From the NCBI GenBank assembly GCA_036961295.1, contig JBALVX010000001.1:806001-870000 (forward strand): 64,000 nt of DNA, read 5' to 3'. The translations under genes were made by a program, and so were the position numbers. Source of the DNA: JAGPUQ01 sp036961295 (GTDB lineage Bacteria; Pseudomonadota; Gammaproteobacteria; Pseudomonadales; Porticoccaceae). This document shows positions 39,343 through 48,112 of the stretch, in pieces. Every line of letters begins with the position of its first letter. Position 1 is the stretch's first letter. The notes beneath the pieces are model-generated. The model did no database searches, was not told where the DNA came from, and worked only from the letters and a program-made list of their open reading frames with translations.

Positions 39343-40676
39343 CTACTTTAAAGAGTAATCTGAGCCTATACAAAATATTGCTTTGCACGATAATCTTAAG
39401 CTTGTTTGGCCTATCAACTATCTGTGCTGCCGAAGCAATCAACGATTTTACACCCGCCAAAGAAAGTCTCGAAGACGCCTGGGAAATCGCGGCCAGCAAA
39501 AACTATCGCTTAGAGGCCGCCGAGCAGCGTCATCTCTCTGCCCAGGATCAAATTTCGGAAGCTAAATCCCAGCGCCTGCCTAAGGTAATACTTACTGCAA
39601 ATTATTTAAGTTTAGATAACCCCCCCACTATTCAGGCGAATTTTAGCGGAAACGATTTCACCTTTTCCTATTGGGAACAAAATGCACTTTATTACAGTGT
39701 CTATTCCGTCATACCTCTCTATACTTCCGGGCGAATTAAGGAAGCCCTGGCCGCTGCCAATGAGCAGGCTGATGCCGCCGGACTGGACACCGATGCCGAA
39801 AAACAGAATTTAAAGATGGCGGTGGCCAGAGCTTATGTTGACATTTTAAGGGCGGATCAAGGTAAATTATTAGCTCAAAGCCATGTTGGTAATCTGGAAA
39901 AACACCAGGCAGATGTAAGTAATTTAAAACGCCAGGGCCTGGTATCAAAAAGCGATCTACTATCGGTTAATGTCAGTCTGGCGGATGCCCGGCAAGGACT
40001 TACCCGTAGCAAAAATCTCTCAGAGCTGGCCGTCGCCACCTACAACCAGTTATTGGGCCGGGCACTCGACACCAAACCCGCTTTACTAGAACCTGAGGCA
40101 CCCATTCTCAGTAATAATATTGGTGAGCTGTCCTTAGCAGCCATCCAACAACGAGAGGAGTTGATTGCCCTGCGCAAGCGCGCTAAAGCCCTACAGCACA
40201 ATGCCGTAAGTATTAAGTCCGCGACCAAACCACAAATCTTATTGGGTGGCGGTTATGGTTACCAGGAAAATAAAAACCAGCTCTATGAAGACGTTTGGTT
40301 CGCCAATGTCGGCATGGTGTGGGAATTATTTGATGGTGGCACTAGCCGCCATCGTAGTAATAGTTTGAACCGGCAAGCTGCCGCACTGAAGGCACAGCAC
40401 GACGATCTCAGTGGCTTAATTCGCCTGCAGGTACGTCATGCCTGGTTACAGCTTGCCGAAACCCGTGAGCGCGTCGCGGTAAGCAAAGACAGTATCGCTC
40501 AGGCAGATGAGAATTTACGGGTAACACGCAATCGTTATCGGGAGGGATTGTCGAGTCACAGCGAGGTCCTCGATGCAGAAACCTTGCGTATTAAAGCCCA
40601 GAGTAACTATGTTAATGCTCGCTACGATACTCTGTTAACGGCCCTCCAGCTAAAACGCGAACTGGGTGAGTTGTAG
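39339..40676 (+). CDS. TolC-family outer-membrane efflux protein
   Basis: This 445-residue protein has a signal peptide (about 1-30, ending in ICAAEA) and two related halves of long helices and short strand, as in TolC and OprM-like channels (for example LEDAWEIAASKNYRLEAAEQR and its equivalent in the second half). It starts at GTG within a GTGA overlap with the RND gene, so it is translationally coupled to it. It provides the outer-membrane exit duct of the tripartite pump. No lipobox is seen. Confidence 0.94.
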   Translation: MTTLKSNLSLYKILLCTIILSLFGLSTICAAEAINDFTPAKESLEDAWEIAASKNYRLEAAEQRHLSAQDQISEAKSQRLPKVILTANYLSLDNPPTIQANFSGNDFTFSYWEQNALYYSVYSVIPLYTSGRIKEALAAANEQADAAGLDTDAEKQNLKMAVARAYVDILRADQGKLLAQSHVGNLEKHQADVSNLKRQGLVSKSDLLSVNVSLADARQGLTRSKNLSELAVATYNQLLGRALDTKPALLEPEAPILSNNIGELSLAAIQQREELIALRKRAKALQHNAVSIKSATKPQILLGGGYGYQENKNQLYEDVWFANVGMVWELFDGGTSRHRSNSLNRQAAALKAQHDDLSGLIRLQVRHAWLQLAETRERVAVSKDSIAQADENLRVTRNRYREGLSSHSEVLDAETLRIKAQSNYVNARYDTLLTALQLKRELGEL

Positions 40677-40685
40677 CCACAACAC

Positions 40686-40715
40686 CTAGATGGTCAGTGT
40701 CTAGATGACTAGTGT
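40686..40715. repeat. 15-bp tandem duplication at the M18 aminopeptidase stop
   Basis: CTAGATGGTCAGTGT (40686-40700) is followed by CTAGATGACTAGTGT (40701-40715). The TAG stop of the minus-strand aminopeptidase is the complement of 40701-40703, at the edge of the second unit, and the last codons are repeat sequence. Confidence 0.88.
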
Positions 40716-42041
40716 CTCGCTCTGAAAAAACTCCTCCATGATCAAGTACAGTCCATAAGCATCGTCGCGCCCCGCTAATTCGCGAATCGAATGCATGGCG
40801 AAGGTCGGCACGCCGACGTCCAGGGTGGGCACACCCACGCCAGCGGAGGTAATCGGGCCAATGGTGCTACCGCAGCCTAAATCGCTGCGCGTGACAAAAT
40901 GCTGTACAGGCACCTCCGCTCGCTCCGCCCACTGTCGAAACAGCGAAGCAGTGATACTGTTGGTGGCATAGCGCTGATTTGCGTTGACCTTGAGCACCGG
41001 GCCATTGTTAAGCGCGGGGCCGTGATTAGTATCGTGCAGAGCCGGGTAATTAGGATGAATGCCGTGGGCATTATCTGCTGATATTAGCAGGGAGCGGTCG
41101 ATAGTTCGGGTGCGCTGTTCAGCATTCGGCACCAGGCGCTCCAGCACCGATTGTAAGAATGGTCCCTGTGCGCCACAGGCCGATGTACTGCCGACTTCTT
41201 CGTGGTCCGTACATACCAGTAAGCGGGTTGCAGCGGCGACCTCAGGCACTACCGAAGAGTCTGCAGATGACAGTGCCTGCAGGCCTACGTAGCAACTCAA
41301 TAGATTGTCGAGCCGAGCCGAGGCAATAAATTCTTCACGCAAGCCCACCATGCTCGGCGCCTGGGTGTCGTAACAACACAATTCGTAGTCGAGTACTTGC
41401 ACGTCTTCTGCCGCCAGCCCTTCGGGGACTACTTCCTCGACTAATAATTGTTCCGCGAGTAATTCACGAAAATCAATCGTTTGATCAGCCTCGACCTGAA
41501 ACAAAATCGGTGGAATATCGGTCTGCGAATTAATACTTCGGCTGCTATTGGCCTCGCGATCGAGATGAATAGCGAGACTGGGGATCACCGCGACCGGGCG
41601 TTTGAAATTGATTAATGTTTTCGCTAATTCTCCAGTACGGGTATTTTTGTAGACGACTCGCCCCGCCAGGGATAAATCTCGGTCAAACCAGGGATTCAGT
41701 AGCGCGCCACCGTACACTTCCACACCTAACTGGAAACACCCCCTGGATTTCTGCTCTGGTTGTGGCTTAACCATTAAACAGGGACTATCGGTATGCGCTC
41801 CCACCATACGTATACCTGTATTTTCAGGTGCCGAGCCTCCAACAACAAAGGCAATCAGGCTGGAATCATTGCGTGTAGTAAAATATTTTCCACCCGTTTC
41901 AAGGGTCCACGCATCCGTTTCATGGAGTTGTTGAAAATTATCCGCCGTGAGCTTTTCAGCCATATTTTTTACGGCGTGAAATGGGGTTGGAGACTGCTGT
42001 AAAAACGTCAGCAGGTTTTGATTAAATACGGTTTTATCCAC
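40701..42041 (-). CDS. apeB: M18-family aminopeptidase
   Basis: This 446-residue metallopeptidase belongs to the aspartyl/aminopeptidase-I family. Zinc ligands are visible in [28 protein letters not shown], and the C-terminal MHSIRELAG. It begins [12 protein letters not shown], typical of the bacterial proteins. It hydrolyses N-terminal residues from small peptides in the cytosol. The start is GTG at 42041 with AAGGGAAAG upstream. It converges on the efflux operon. Confidence 0.95.
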   Translation of the reverse strand: MDKTVFNQNLLTFLQQSPTPFHAVKNMAEKLTADNFQQLHETDAWTLETGGKYFTTRNDSSLIAFVVGGSAPENTGIRMVGAHTDSPCLMVKPQPEQKSRGCFQLGVEVYGGALLNPWFDRDLSLAGRVVYKNTRTGELAKTLINFKRPVAVIPSLAIHLDREANSSRSINSQTDIPPILFQVEADQTIDFRELLAEQLLVEEVVPEGLAAEDVQVLDYELCCYDTQAPSMVGLREEFIASARLDNLLSCYVGLQALSSADSSVVPEVAAATRLLVCTDHEEVGSTSACGAQGPFLQSVLERLVPNAEQRTRTIDRSLLISADNAHGIHPNYPALHDTNHGPALNNGPVLKVNANQRYATNSITASLFRQWAERAEVPVQHFVTRSDLGCGSTIGPITSAGVGVPTLDVGVPTFAMHSIRELAGRDDAYGLYLIMEEFFQSETLVI

Positions 42042-42106
42042 GAATCAGCTTTCCCTTGAAGTATGTTTTGGTTTTCGCTTAGTTTAGTGATGTTAGCCGG
42101 ACTGCT

Positions 42107-42186
42107 CTAGTCGAAGCCCTTTAGTTGAGCTTCTTTAGTTGAGCTTCTTTAGTTGGGCCTTCTAATCGAGCTTTTTAGTCGAGCTA
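42107..42186. repeat. 14-15-bp repeat tract over the hydroxyisobutyrate-DH-like stop
   Basis: Two exact copies of TTTAGTTGAGCTTC lie at 42120-42133 and 42134-42147. A variant begins at 42148 and further decayed copies lie on both sides. The stop codon (complement of 42149-42151) is in the third unit. Several copies are read as coding sequence at the C-terminus. Confidence 0.85.
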
Positions 42187-43099
42187 ACAGACTGGACGTA
42201 TCCCAGCGTCCCCCACCCTGGGCTTGCACCTCAGCATAAAATTGATCAACTAAAGCCGTAACCGGTAATTGCGCACCGTTTTTTCGAGCTTCGGATAGTA
42301 CGATGTCGAGGTCTTTTCGCATCCAGTCCACCGCAAATCCATGCTCATAATGTCCGGTAATCATGGTTTCGTGGCGGTTGTCCATTTGCCAGGATTGCGC
42401 GGCTCCTTTTGAGATAACCTCGATCACCTGCTTAACATCCAGTCCAGCAGATTCCGCAAAGTGAATACCCTCGGCCAAACCCTGCACTAAACCCGCAATA
42501 CAGGTTTGGTTGACCATTTTACACAGCTGGCCGCTGCCAGCAGGACCCAGTAAATTCATGGCCCGTGTATAGTGAGAAATCACCGGCTTAATCTGGTCAA
42601 ATATAGCCACTTCACCACCACACATAATCGTTAATGCTCCCCCTTCAGCACCCTGCTGCCCTCCGCTGACTGGCGCATCGATAAAGTGTAGACCAAGCTC
42701 GCGGCAACGCTCATCCAGTTGCCGCGCTAAATTCGCCGATGCAGTAGTGTGATCCACAAAGATGCTACCGGGCTTCATCGCCTTAAACGCGCCCTGCTCT
42801 CCTAGTGTCACTTCCAGCACATCACTATCCCGCCCCACGCAGGCAAAGACAAGGTCAGCGGTGCTGGCCGCATCGGCCGGGCTTGAGGCAATAGTGCCCT
42901 GGTAGTCGGTCAACCATTGCTCGGCTCGCGAGCGAGTACGGTTGTAAACAATAAGGTCAAATCCAGCCTGGCTTAAATGCCCCGCCATCGGGTAACCCAT
43001 CACACCCAGGCCAAGGAATGCGATTTTTTGTATTTTTTGCATTTCTTGCGCTCCTTGTTTTCTTTGCTTCCCTTGCTTTTCTTGTACTGCCTCGCTCAT
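42149..43099 (-). CDS. 3-hydroxyisobutyrate/tartronate-semialdehyde reductase-family protein
   Basis: The 316-residue protein has the beta-hydroxyacid dehydrogenase pattern: nucleotide-binding FLGLGVMGYPMAGHL, FVDHTTASANLARQL, DAPVSGGQQGAEGGALTIMCGG, and the catalytic-Lys segment SGQLCKMVNQ. It reduces or oxidises a 3-hydroxy acid with NAD(P). The N-terminus is extended by seven Q-x-x triplets (residues 6-26, a 9-bp repeat) before the Rossmann fold. I chose the ATG at 43099 after GGGGCTT; an upstream start at 43159 would overlap uppP. It lies 3 bases after uppP. Confidence 0.9.
   Translation of the reverse strand: MSEAVQEKQGKQRKQGAQEMQKIQKIAFLGLGVMGYPMAGHLSQAGFDLIVYNRTRSRAEQWLTDYQGTIASSPADAASTADLVFACVGRDSDVLEVTLGEQGAFKAMKPGSIFVDHTTASANLARQLDERCRELGLHFIDAPVSGGQQGAEGGALTIMCGGEVAIFDQIKPVISHYTRAMNLLGPAGSGQLCKMVNQTCIAGLVQGLAEGIHFAESAGLDVKQVIEVISKGAAQSWQMDNRHETMITGHYEHGFAVDWMRKDLDIVLSEARKNGAQLPVTALVDQFYAEVQAQGGGRWDTSSLLARLKSSIRRPN
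43022..43084. repeat. 9-bp tandem repeat, seven copies, in an N-terminus
   Basis: Seven consecutive 9-base units with the fixed triplet CAA (Gln) at the same place encode QEK, QGK, QRK, QGA, QEM, QKI, QKI. It directly follows the start of the reductase gene and is an extra polar tail before the nucleotide-binding fold. The period is a multiple of three. Confidence 0.9.
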
Positions 43100-43101
43100 T
43101 A

Positions 43102-43914
43102 TTAAGCCCCGTTGGCAAGAAACATTAACAAGCCAGCACCCAGTATCAAACGATACCAAACAAAGGGCATCATACCCATGCGATTAATAAATTGAAGAAA
43201 AAAGTGGATGGTCAAAAACGCGGTAACACCTGATATTACTGCACCTAAAAATAGTTCATACCATGGCACCTGGGCAACTCCGCTGAGCTCTATCGCTTTA
43301 TAGGCACCACTGGAAAGAATCACCGGAATGGATAATAAAAACGAAAACCGTGCCGCTGCCTGCCGACTAAAGCCGAGCATCAATGCCGCTGTCATGGTAA
43401 TCCCTGAGCGAGATGTACCGGGAATTAACGCCAGCACCTGTACCAGGCCCACGATGATTATCGTTCGCCAGGAAAGCTGCTCCATGGACAAAGCATCATT
43501 ACCTCGGCGTACCGCCATTTTATCGGCCGCAGCCAAAAGCAAAGCAAACCAGATCGTTGTGGATGCAATAACCGTAACGGAACGTAATTGACCTTCAATC
43601 AAATCATTAAAGAGCAGGCCGCAGACCCCCACTGGTATAGTAGCGACTATCAGATACCAACCCATGCGACTTTCTGGCGTGGCCGGGCCAAACCAGGCGC
43701 GCAACCACCCATTAATGATGCTAATTAAATCGTGTCGAAAGTAAGTCAGCACCGCGCTTAGCGTACCGACGTGCACTGCAACATCAAATGCCAGACCTTG
43801 ATCCTCCCAAGCCAATAATTTGGCCGGTAAAATCAAATGTGCCGAACTTGATATGGGTAAAAACTCGGTCAGCCCCTGGAGAATGGCCAGTACCAAAATG
43901 TGTAAAAACTCCAT
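43102..43914 (-). CDS. uppP: Undecaprenyl-diphosphatase
   Basis: This 270-residue inner-membrane protein has the UppP/BacA pattern: about seven or eight hydrophobic segments, LQGLTEFLPISSSAHLILP near the N-terminus, and PGTSRSGITMTAALMLGFSRQAAARFSF in the middle. It recycles undecaprenyl diphosphate to the monophosphate lipid carrier for peptidoglycan, and its loss or excess affects bacitracin sensitivity. It is between tsaB and a reductase gene on the minus strand. Confidence 0.97.
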   Translation of the reverse strand: MEFLHILVLAILQGLTEFLPISSSAHLILPAKLLAWEDQGLAFDVAVHVGTLSAVLTYFRHDLISIINGWLRAWFGPATPESRMGWYLIVATIPVGVCGLLFNDLIEGQLRSVTVIASTTIWFALLLAAADKMAVRRGNDALSMEQLSWRTIIIVGLVQVLALIPGTSRSGITMTAALMLGFSRQAAARFSFLLSIPVILSSGAYKAIELSGVAQVPWYELFLGAVISGVTAFLTIHFFLQFINRMGMMPFVWYRLILGAGLLMFLANGA

Positions 43915-43996
43915 AAGTGGCTCTGCAGTTAGGGTTAATATTATTTGTTAGCGCAGCTCTTAAATCAGTCCCTGGTCTCTGGTCCCTAGTCAGTGG

Positions 43997-44794
43997 CTAT
44001 CGCAGCCGTTTACGTTTCTGCCAGTGAATTTTATCGCGGATATAGTAAGGCTCCAGAGCTTCTGGCTTAAGCAGCTCACCCGCTAATAATTTTTCTAATG
44101 CCAGAGGGATAATATCCCTCGCCACTGACCGCGCCTCCAGGTTAACAAAGCTGGGTCTAAAACCTATTTCCTCGGCAAAAGCCCAACCGTCACCCACGCC
44201 TGCTCCTGCACCCAAACCTATGCCGCGCCGCATTTGCTCAAGCTCTGGGCGATGGTCCTGATTGAGTAGTTGTTGTAGTTGATCCCACACCGCTGCAGGC
44301 CTATTTACCTGATCAGGAATTACTTCTCGTGCAATGGCCCGGGAACTACCATCCTCATGCACCCGTATTTCATTGCAGTAGAGCCCCCAATACACATCAC
44401 TCATACGGGCATCCAGCATTGGTACTATCAATGGCTCTATCAATGATTCTATCAATAGCTCCTCACCTACCTGCTCAGTGCGAATGGCACCTTGAGCAAG
44501 TACCTGGAGTGTCGATACCGGGATAACTGGAAGATCGACACCAAAAGCCAGGCCCTGGGCGACACCCATACCTATTCTTAAGCCCGTAAACGAGCCAGGG
44601 CCGGCCGTGAGCGCGATTGCATCAAGAGTATTTAACGCGATACCCGTTGAACTAAGTAATCGGTCAATAGCAGGAAGGATGTGTTGGGTATGACCACGAG
44701 GTACATCGATAACCTCCTCGGCAATCTCTCCATTGCGGTACAGCGCGACGGAGCATAGTTGCGTAGAGGTATCCAGTGCAAGCAAAGCGGGCAT
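43997..44794 (-). CDS. tsaB: tRNA threonylcarbamoyladenosine biosynthesis protein TsaB
   Basis: The protein opens MPALLALDTSTQLCSVALY and has the kinase-like ASKHA fold with ALTAGPGSFTGLRIGMGVAQGLA, the TsaB signature. With TsaD and TsaE it makes t6A37 on tRNAs reading ANN codons. At 265 residues it is about 30 longer than usual. The extra length includes LIES-LIEP-LIVP (residues 114-125, a 12-bp repeat) directly before MLDARMSDVYWG, and a Gly-rich GLGAGAGVGDG. It converges on no gene and is followed by uppP on the same strand. Confidence 0.94.
   Translation of the reverse strand: MPALLALDTSTQLCSVALYRNGEIAEEVIDVPRGHTQHILPAIDRLLSSTGIALNTLDAIALTAGPGSFTGLRIGMGVAQGLAFGVDLPVIPVSTLQVLAQGAIRTEQVGEELLIESLIEPLIVPMLDARMSDVYWGLYCNEIRVHEDGSSRAIAREVIPDQVNRPAAVWDQLQQLLNQDHRPELEQMRRGIGLGAGAGVGDGWAFAEEIGFRPSFVNLEARSVARDIIPLALEKLLAGELLKPEALEPYYIRDKIHWQKRKRLR
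44420..44455. repeat. 12-bp in-frame triple repeat inside tsaB
   Basis: Three 12-base units encode LIES, LIEP, LIVP just before the conserved MLDAR segment. The unit keeps the reading frame. Neighbouring copies differ at two or three positions. Confidence 0.8.
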
Positions 44795-44930
44795 ACGAAA
44801 TCCGGCAGTATAGCTGGAGAGAAGTTACTAAGATAAAGTCTAAAATTGGCATTACGGGCGTTAAGGTTCTTATCTAACACCCTCGCCATCGACAAGACAA
44901 GTCAGATCAAGTCAAAAGCAGCTAAAACGA

Positions 44931-44954
44931 AATAACCCCCAAAACGGGGGTTAT
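44931..44954 (-). terminator. Terminator of the histone-H1-like gene
   Basis: ATAACCCCC (44932-44940) pairs with GGGGGTTAT (44946-44954) over a short loop. On the minus strand it is followed by a T-rich stretch. It lies 39 bases past the stop of the Lys/Ala-rich gene. Confidence 0.85.
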
Positions 44955-44992
44955 CTCAGTTACTACATATCGTTATCTAACGATCCCAAGAG

Positions 44993-45811
44993 TTACTTTT
45001 TCTTGGCGGGACGACCACGACGTTTCGCAGCTGGCTTCTTGGCCTTAGCTTTAGACTTCGCTTTGGCTTTAGGCTTGGCTGTCGCTTTAGACTTTGCTTT
45101 GGCTTTAGGCTTGGCTTTCGCTTTAGACTTTGCTTTGGCTTTAGGCTTGGCTTTAGCTTTAGGCTTGGCTTTAGACTTGGCTTTGGCTTTAGGCTTGGCT
45201 TTCGCTTTAGACTTTGCTTTGGCTTTGGCTTTGGCTTTGGCTTTGGCTTTAGGCTTGGCTTTTGCACCAGCGCCAGCCGCTTTTTTAGCTAAAGCTGCAA
45301 TTTGAGCAGTAGCTTTTTTCTCGGTGGCGCGAGCCTGGGCAGTAGCGCGTTTTTCAACAGCTTTGACCTTCTTAGCTTCAGCAGAAGCGCGCTTTTTCTT
45401 CCAACGTTGCTCAAATTTAGCAGCGGCCTTCTTCAAAGCAGCGGCGCGGCCTTTCTCAGCTGCAGCTTTTGCATCTGCAACGCGGGCTTTCGCGTCGGCA
45501 GCGGCTTTTTGAACCTTCGCTTGTAATTTCGCTACCTTAGCGTCAGCAACTGCTTTTCTGGCCTTATCTTTAGCTTTAGCCAGTGCAACAGCCTGTTTTT
45601 TGGTTTTAGCTCGAGCGCGTACCAGGGCAGCTTTAGCTGCTTTGGTACCCAACTTTTGAGCTTTGGTTCGAGCTGCTTTTACATCGTTACGAGCTGAAGC
45701 AAGACTTTTGGCCTGATCTTCGGCCGCTTTTTTAGTAGCTTTAATTGCTGCGTCTATTTTTTTCATTTTATCCTTTGCACGTTTCTGTGCTTTGAGTTTG
45801 GTTGTGGCCAT
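44993..45811 (-). CDS. Histone-H1-like Lys/Ala-rich DNA-binding protein (AlgP-like)
   Basis: This 272-residue protein is nearly all Lys, Ala, Pro and Ser. Residues 1-180 form an Ala/Lys-rich helical region. Residues 184-258 are KAKAKPKAKAKS-type repeats. The end KRRGRPAKKK contains an RGRP AT-hook. This is the AlgP/histone-H1-like architecture of Pseudomonas-type bacteria, which binds DNA non-specifically and helps compact the nucleoid. The Pro-poor, Ser-interrupted repeat differs from AlgP KPAA repeats. It is probably its own transcription unit with the terminator at 44931-44954. Confidence 0.93.
   Translation of the reverse strand: MATTKLKAQKRAKDKMKKIDAAIKATKKAAEDQAKSLASARNDVKAARTKAQKLGTKAAKAALVRARAKTKKQAVALAKAKDKARKAVADAKVAKLQAKVQKAAADAKARVADAKAAAEKGRAAALKKAAAKFEQRWKKKRASAEAKKVKAVEKRATAQARATEKKATAQIAALAKKAAGAGAKAKPKAKAKAKAKAKAKSKAKAKPKAKAKSKAKPKAKAKPKAKAKSKAKAKPKAKAKSKATAKPKAKAKSKAKAKKPAAKRRGRPAKKK
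45038..45262. repeat. Coding repeat tract of the histone-H1-like gene
   Basis: About 225 bases of 6- and 12-base units (GCTTTG / GCTTTAG steps on the plus strand) encode the KAKAKPKAKAKS array. Larger blocks of about 36 bases are reused. Length polymorphism between strains is likely. Confidence 0.92.
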
Positions 45812-46011
45812 GTGCTATCTCCTGATTATTGTCATACTACAAACGTGAAATTATGAATAACATTTTTGAGTACATTTTATTCTGCAACAGCAAGATGACA
45901 AAATAAAGTCACAGTTTATCCAAAATAATTTTTATTGTCCACACTTAAAGTATTTTATTAAGTATTATTTTTAATGAAGAATTCGCGTGAAATGTGTCGG
46001 GCCTCACGTTT

Positions 46012-47073
46012 TCAAAAACTATTTTCCTTAATAATTTGCTCCATTAATCTCACGTGTGCCTGGTGAATATTTAAACACGGGATCATAGAGAAATTTTTAC
46101 CGCCAGCATCAATAAAAAAATCCCGGTTCTCAACATCAATTTCTTCCAGTGTTTCTAAACAATCTGCAGAGAACGCAGGACAAATCACATCCACACCAGG
46201 GAGTCCCTGCTCGCCCCACTCCTGTAAAGTTTTACTGGTATAGGGCTGCAACCAGCGCTGCCGACCAAAACGGGATTGATAACTTATTTGCCAATCACTT
46301 TCTTTAAGATTAAGGCGCCTGGCTAAAGCGTTCGCAGTATTTTGACAATGCTCCGGGTAGGGATCGCCTTTAGCAGCATAATCTTCAGGAATACCGTGGA
46401 AGGACATTAATAACCTGTCGTTGCGGCCATATTTTTCCCAATGCTCTTCCGCAGATTGCGCCAGAGCTTCGATATACGCGGGATGCTGGTGGTAATCTTT
46501 AATTACGTAAACGTCTGGAACGTTGCGTTCGCGCTTTATTAGATTGGCAACGCTATCGTATACAGCCCCGGTAGTGGTACTGGAGTATTGCGGGAATAAC
46601 GGTATCAGTAGAATTTTATCCATGCCCTCGGCAGATAATTCTGCGATTCGAGTGGCAATCGAAGGCCCACCGTAAGTCATCGCCCAGGTCACATTTTTAA
46701 CCTTAGAGGAGCCATCAGCTTTGACCTTACAAGAGTCATCAGTCTCTAGACTGGCGTGAACTTTCTCTGCCAGCCCTCGGGTATACACTGTTAGGGGAGA
46801 ACCTTCTGGCAACCAAATAGAACGGTAAGCCTCGGCGACACGTTTTGCGCGCAAAGGTATTACCAGACCGTTTAATAATACCCACCAAATAAGACGCGGA
46901 ATCTCTACCACGCGGCCATCTGCTAAAAACTCACGTAAAAATCGTGCCACACCACGCTTGGTGGGTTCTTCAGGAGAACCCAGGTTAATCAAAATAACGC
47001 CAATTTTATTTATTGCCACATCAACCGTCCGGGCTAGCTGGTAAGAATAAGAAATGTAATCGAAGTGGCGCAC
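46012..47073 (-). CDS. hemH: Ferrochelatase
   Basis: The protein has the ferrochelatase plan: GVILINLGSPEEP near the start, MTYGGPSI, LIPLFPQYSSTTTGA, LLMSFHGIPEDYAAKGDPYPEHC with the metal-site His, and a C-terminal CPAFSADCLETLEEID. It inserts iron into protoporphyrin IX in the last step of haem synthesis. Residues 112-127 are two copies of an 8-residue block (24-bp repeat, DDSCKVKA and DGSSKVKN). The start is unsure: GTG at 47073 gives an 18-residue extension, while GTG at 47019 (just before INKIGVILINLG) gives a more usual length. Confidence 0.95.
   Translation of the reverse strand: MRHFDYISYSYQLARTVDVAINKIGVILINLGSPEEPTKRGVARFLREFLADGRVVEIPRLIWWVLLNGLVIPLRAKRVAEAYRSIWLPEGSPLTVYTRGLAEKVHASLETDDSCKVKADGSSKVKNVTWAMTYGGPSIATRIAELSAEGMDKILLIPLFPQYSSTTTGAVYDSVANLIKRERNVPDVYVIKDYHQHPAYIEALAQSAEEHWEKYGRNDRLLMSFHGIPEDYAAKGDPYPEHCQNTANALARRLNLKESDWQISYQSRFGRQRWLQPYTSKTLQEWGEQGLPGVDVICPAFSADCLETLEEIDVENRDFFIDAGGKNFSMIPCLNIHQAHVRLMEQIIKENSF
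46693..46740. repeat. 24-bp in-frame duplication inside hemH
   Basis: Two adjacent 24-base units (46693-46716 and 46717-46740) encode the near-identical blocks DGSSKVKN and DDSCKVKA. They make an added polar stretch in a region where ferrochelatases usually have a short loop. Confidence 0.8.
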
Positions 47074-47221
47074 TATTTTATAGCGTAAGGCGTTTCTTTT
47101 AATCGATCTAAATTTACATCGATTAACGCCGCCGCCCCGGCATCAGCATCGACATCGGGATTCAGTGAATAAAACATGGGATAACGCGCATTCGATTACT
47201 GAGTGTAACAAATATCAGCCA

Positions 47222-47253
47222 TAAAAAAGGCCCCGTTGCGGAGCCCTTTTTAG
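47222..47253 (-). terminator. Terminator after adk
   Basis: On the minus strand GGCTCCG and CGGGGCC form a 7-bp stem with one G-T pair and a CAA loop, followed by six T. It lies just past the adk stop codon (47273). Confidence 0.85.
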
Positions 47254-47272
47254 AATCAAATGGCCATCAACT

Positions 47273-47926
47273 CTACCCAAGCGCGTCGACGATACGTTGT
47301 TGAATGGTATCGAGGGAACCGATGCCATCGACACGACGAAATATCGCCGACTTATCGGCATTAGCCACGGCAAGCTGCTGATAAAAATTCACCAGGGGTT
47401 CAGTTTGCTGATGGTAGACGTCTAAACGATTGCGCACGGTGGCTTCCTGATCGTCTTCGCGTTGCACCAGGGCATCTCCGGTTTCATTATCGATACCGGG
47501 TTTTAGCGGTGGGTTATGCTCGACGTGGTAGATACGGCCTGAAGTTTCGTGAACTCGACGACCACTCAGGCGAGCTACGATTTCTTCGTCCTCTACATAG
47601 ATTTCGACCACATAATCAATCGCGATACCTGCATCCACCAGAGCTTCAGCCTGAGGAATGGTGCGTGGAAAACCATCGAACAAAAAACCCTTGGTGCAAT
47701 CCGGCTCGGTGATACGCTCGGCAACTAAGGCAATAATTAGATCGTCCGATACCAGCTCACCACTCGCCATAATGTCTTTGGCTTTGCGGCCCAACTCGCT
47801 CCCGGCTTTCACTGCCGCCCGAAGCATATCCCCGGTAGATATCTGGGGTATCCCATAGTGTTTAGTGATAAATTCGGCCTGCGTACCCTTCCCTGCGCCC
47901 GGCGGTCCTAGCAAAATAATCTTCAT
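47273..47926 (-). CDS. adk: Adenylate kinase
   Basis: This 217-residue long-form adenylate kinase has the P-loop [10 protein letters not shown], the AMP-binding [11 protein letters not shown], the [14 protein letters not shown] segment, and a lid domain without zinc cysteines ([18 protein letters not shown]). It interconverts ATP, ADP and AMP. The ATG at 47926 has GAGGAG before it; an upstream in-frame start would add 14 residues with no family match. It is the last gene before hemH in reverse order. Confidence 0.98.
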   Translation of the reverse strand: MKIILLGPPGAGKGTQAEFITKHYGIPQISTGDMLRAAVKAGSELGRKAKDIMASGELVSDDLIIALVAERITEPDCTKGFLFDGFPRTIPQAEALVDAGIAIDYVVEIYVEDEEIVARLSGRRVHETSGRIYHVEHNPPLKPGIDNETGDALVQREDDQEATVRNRLDVYHQQTEPLVNFYQQLAVANADKSAIFRRVDGIGSLDTIQQRIVDALG

Positions 47927-48112
47927 TGAGGGCTCCTCGCCACTTTTAACTGCTAAAAAAGCTGGCACACCTTACACATATTGCCCTGAGGGCTCAAGTT
48001 TAAGGTCGCGCAGCGTGATCAAACGAAATTGAGAACCTAAGGGGATTGAGACACCAACAGAGCTCAGAATAGAGTTCGGAACAGAGTTTTATTAAGCTGG
48101 CAGCCAGTGACA

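Noticed and set aside
45003..45305. 100-codon Leu/Ala-rich frame on the plus strand through the histone-like repeat
   Set aside because: It is the mirror image of a Lys/Ala repeat and runs opposite a clear gene.
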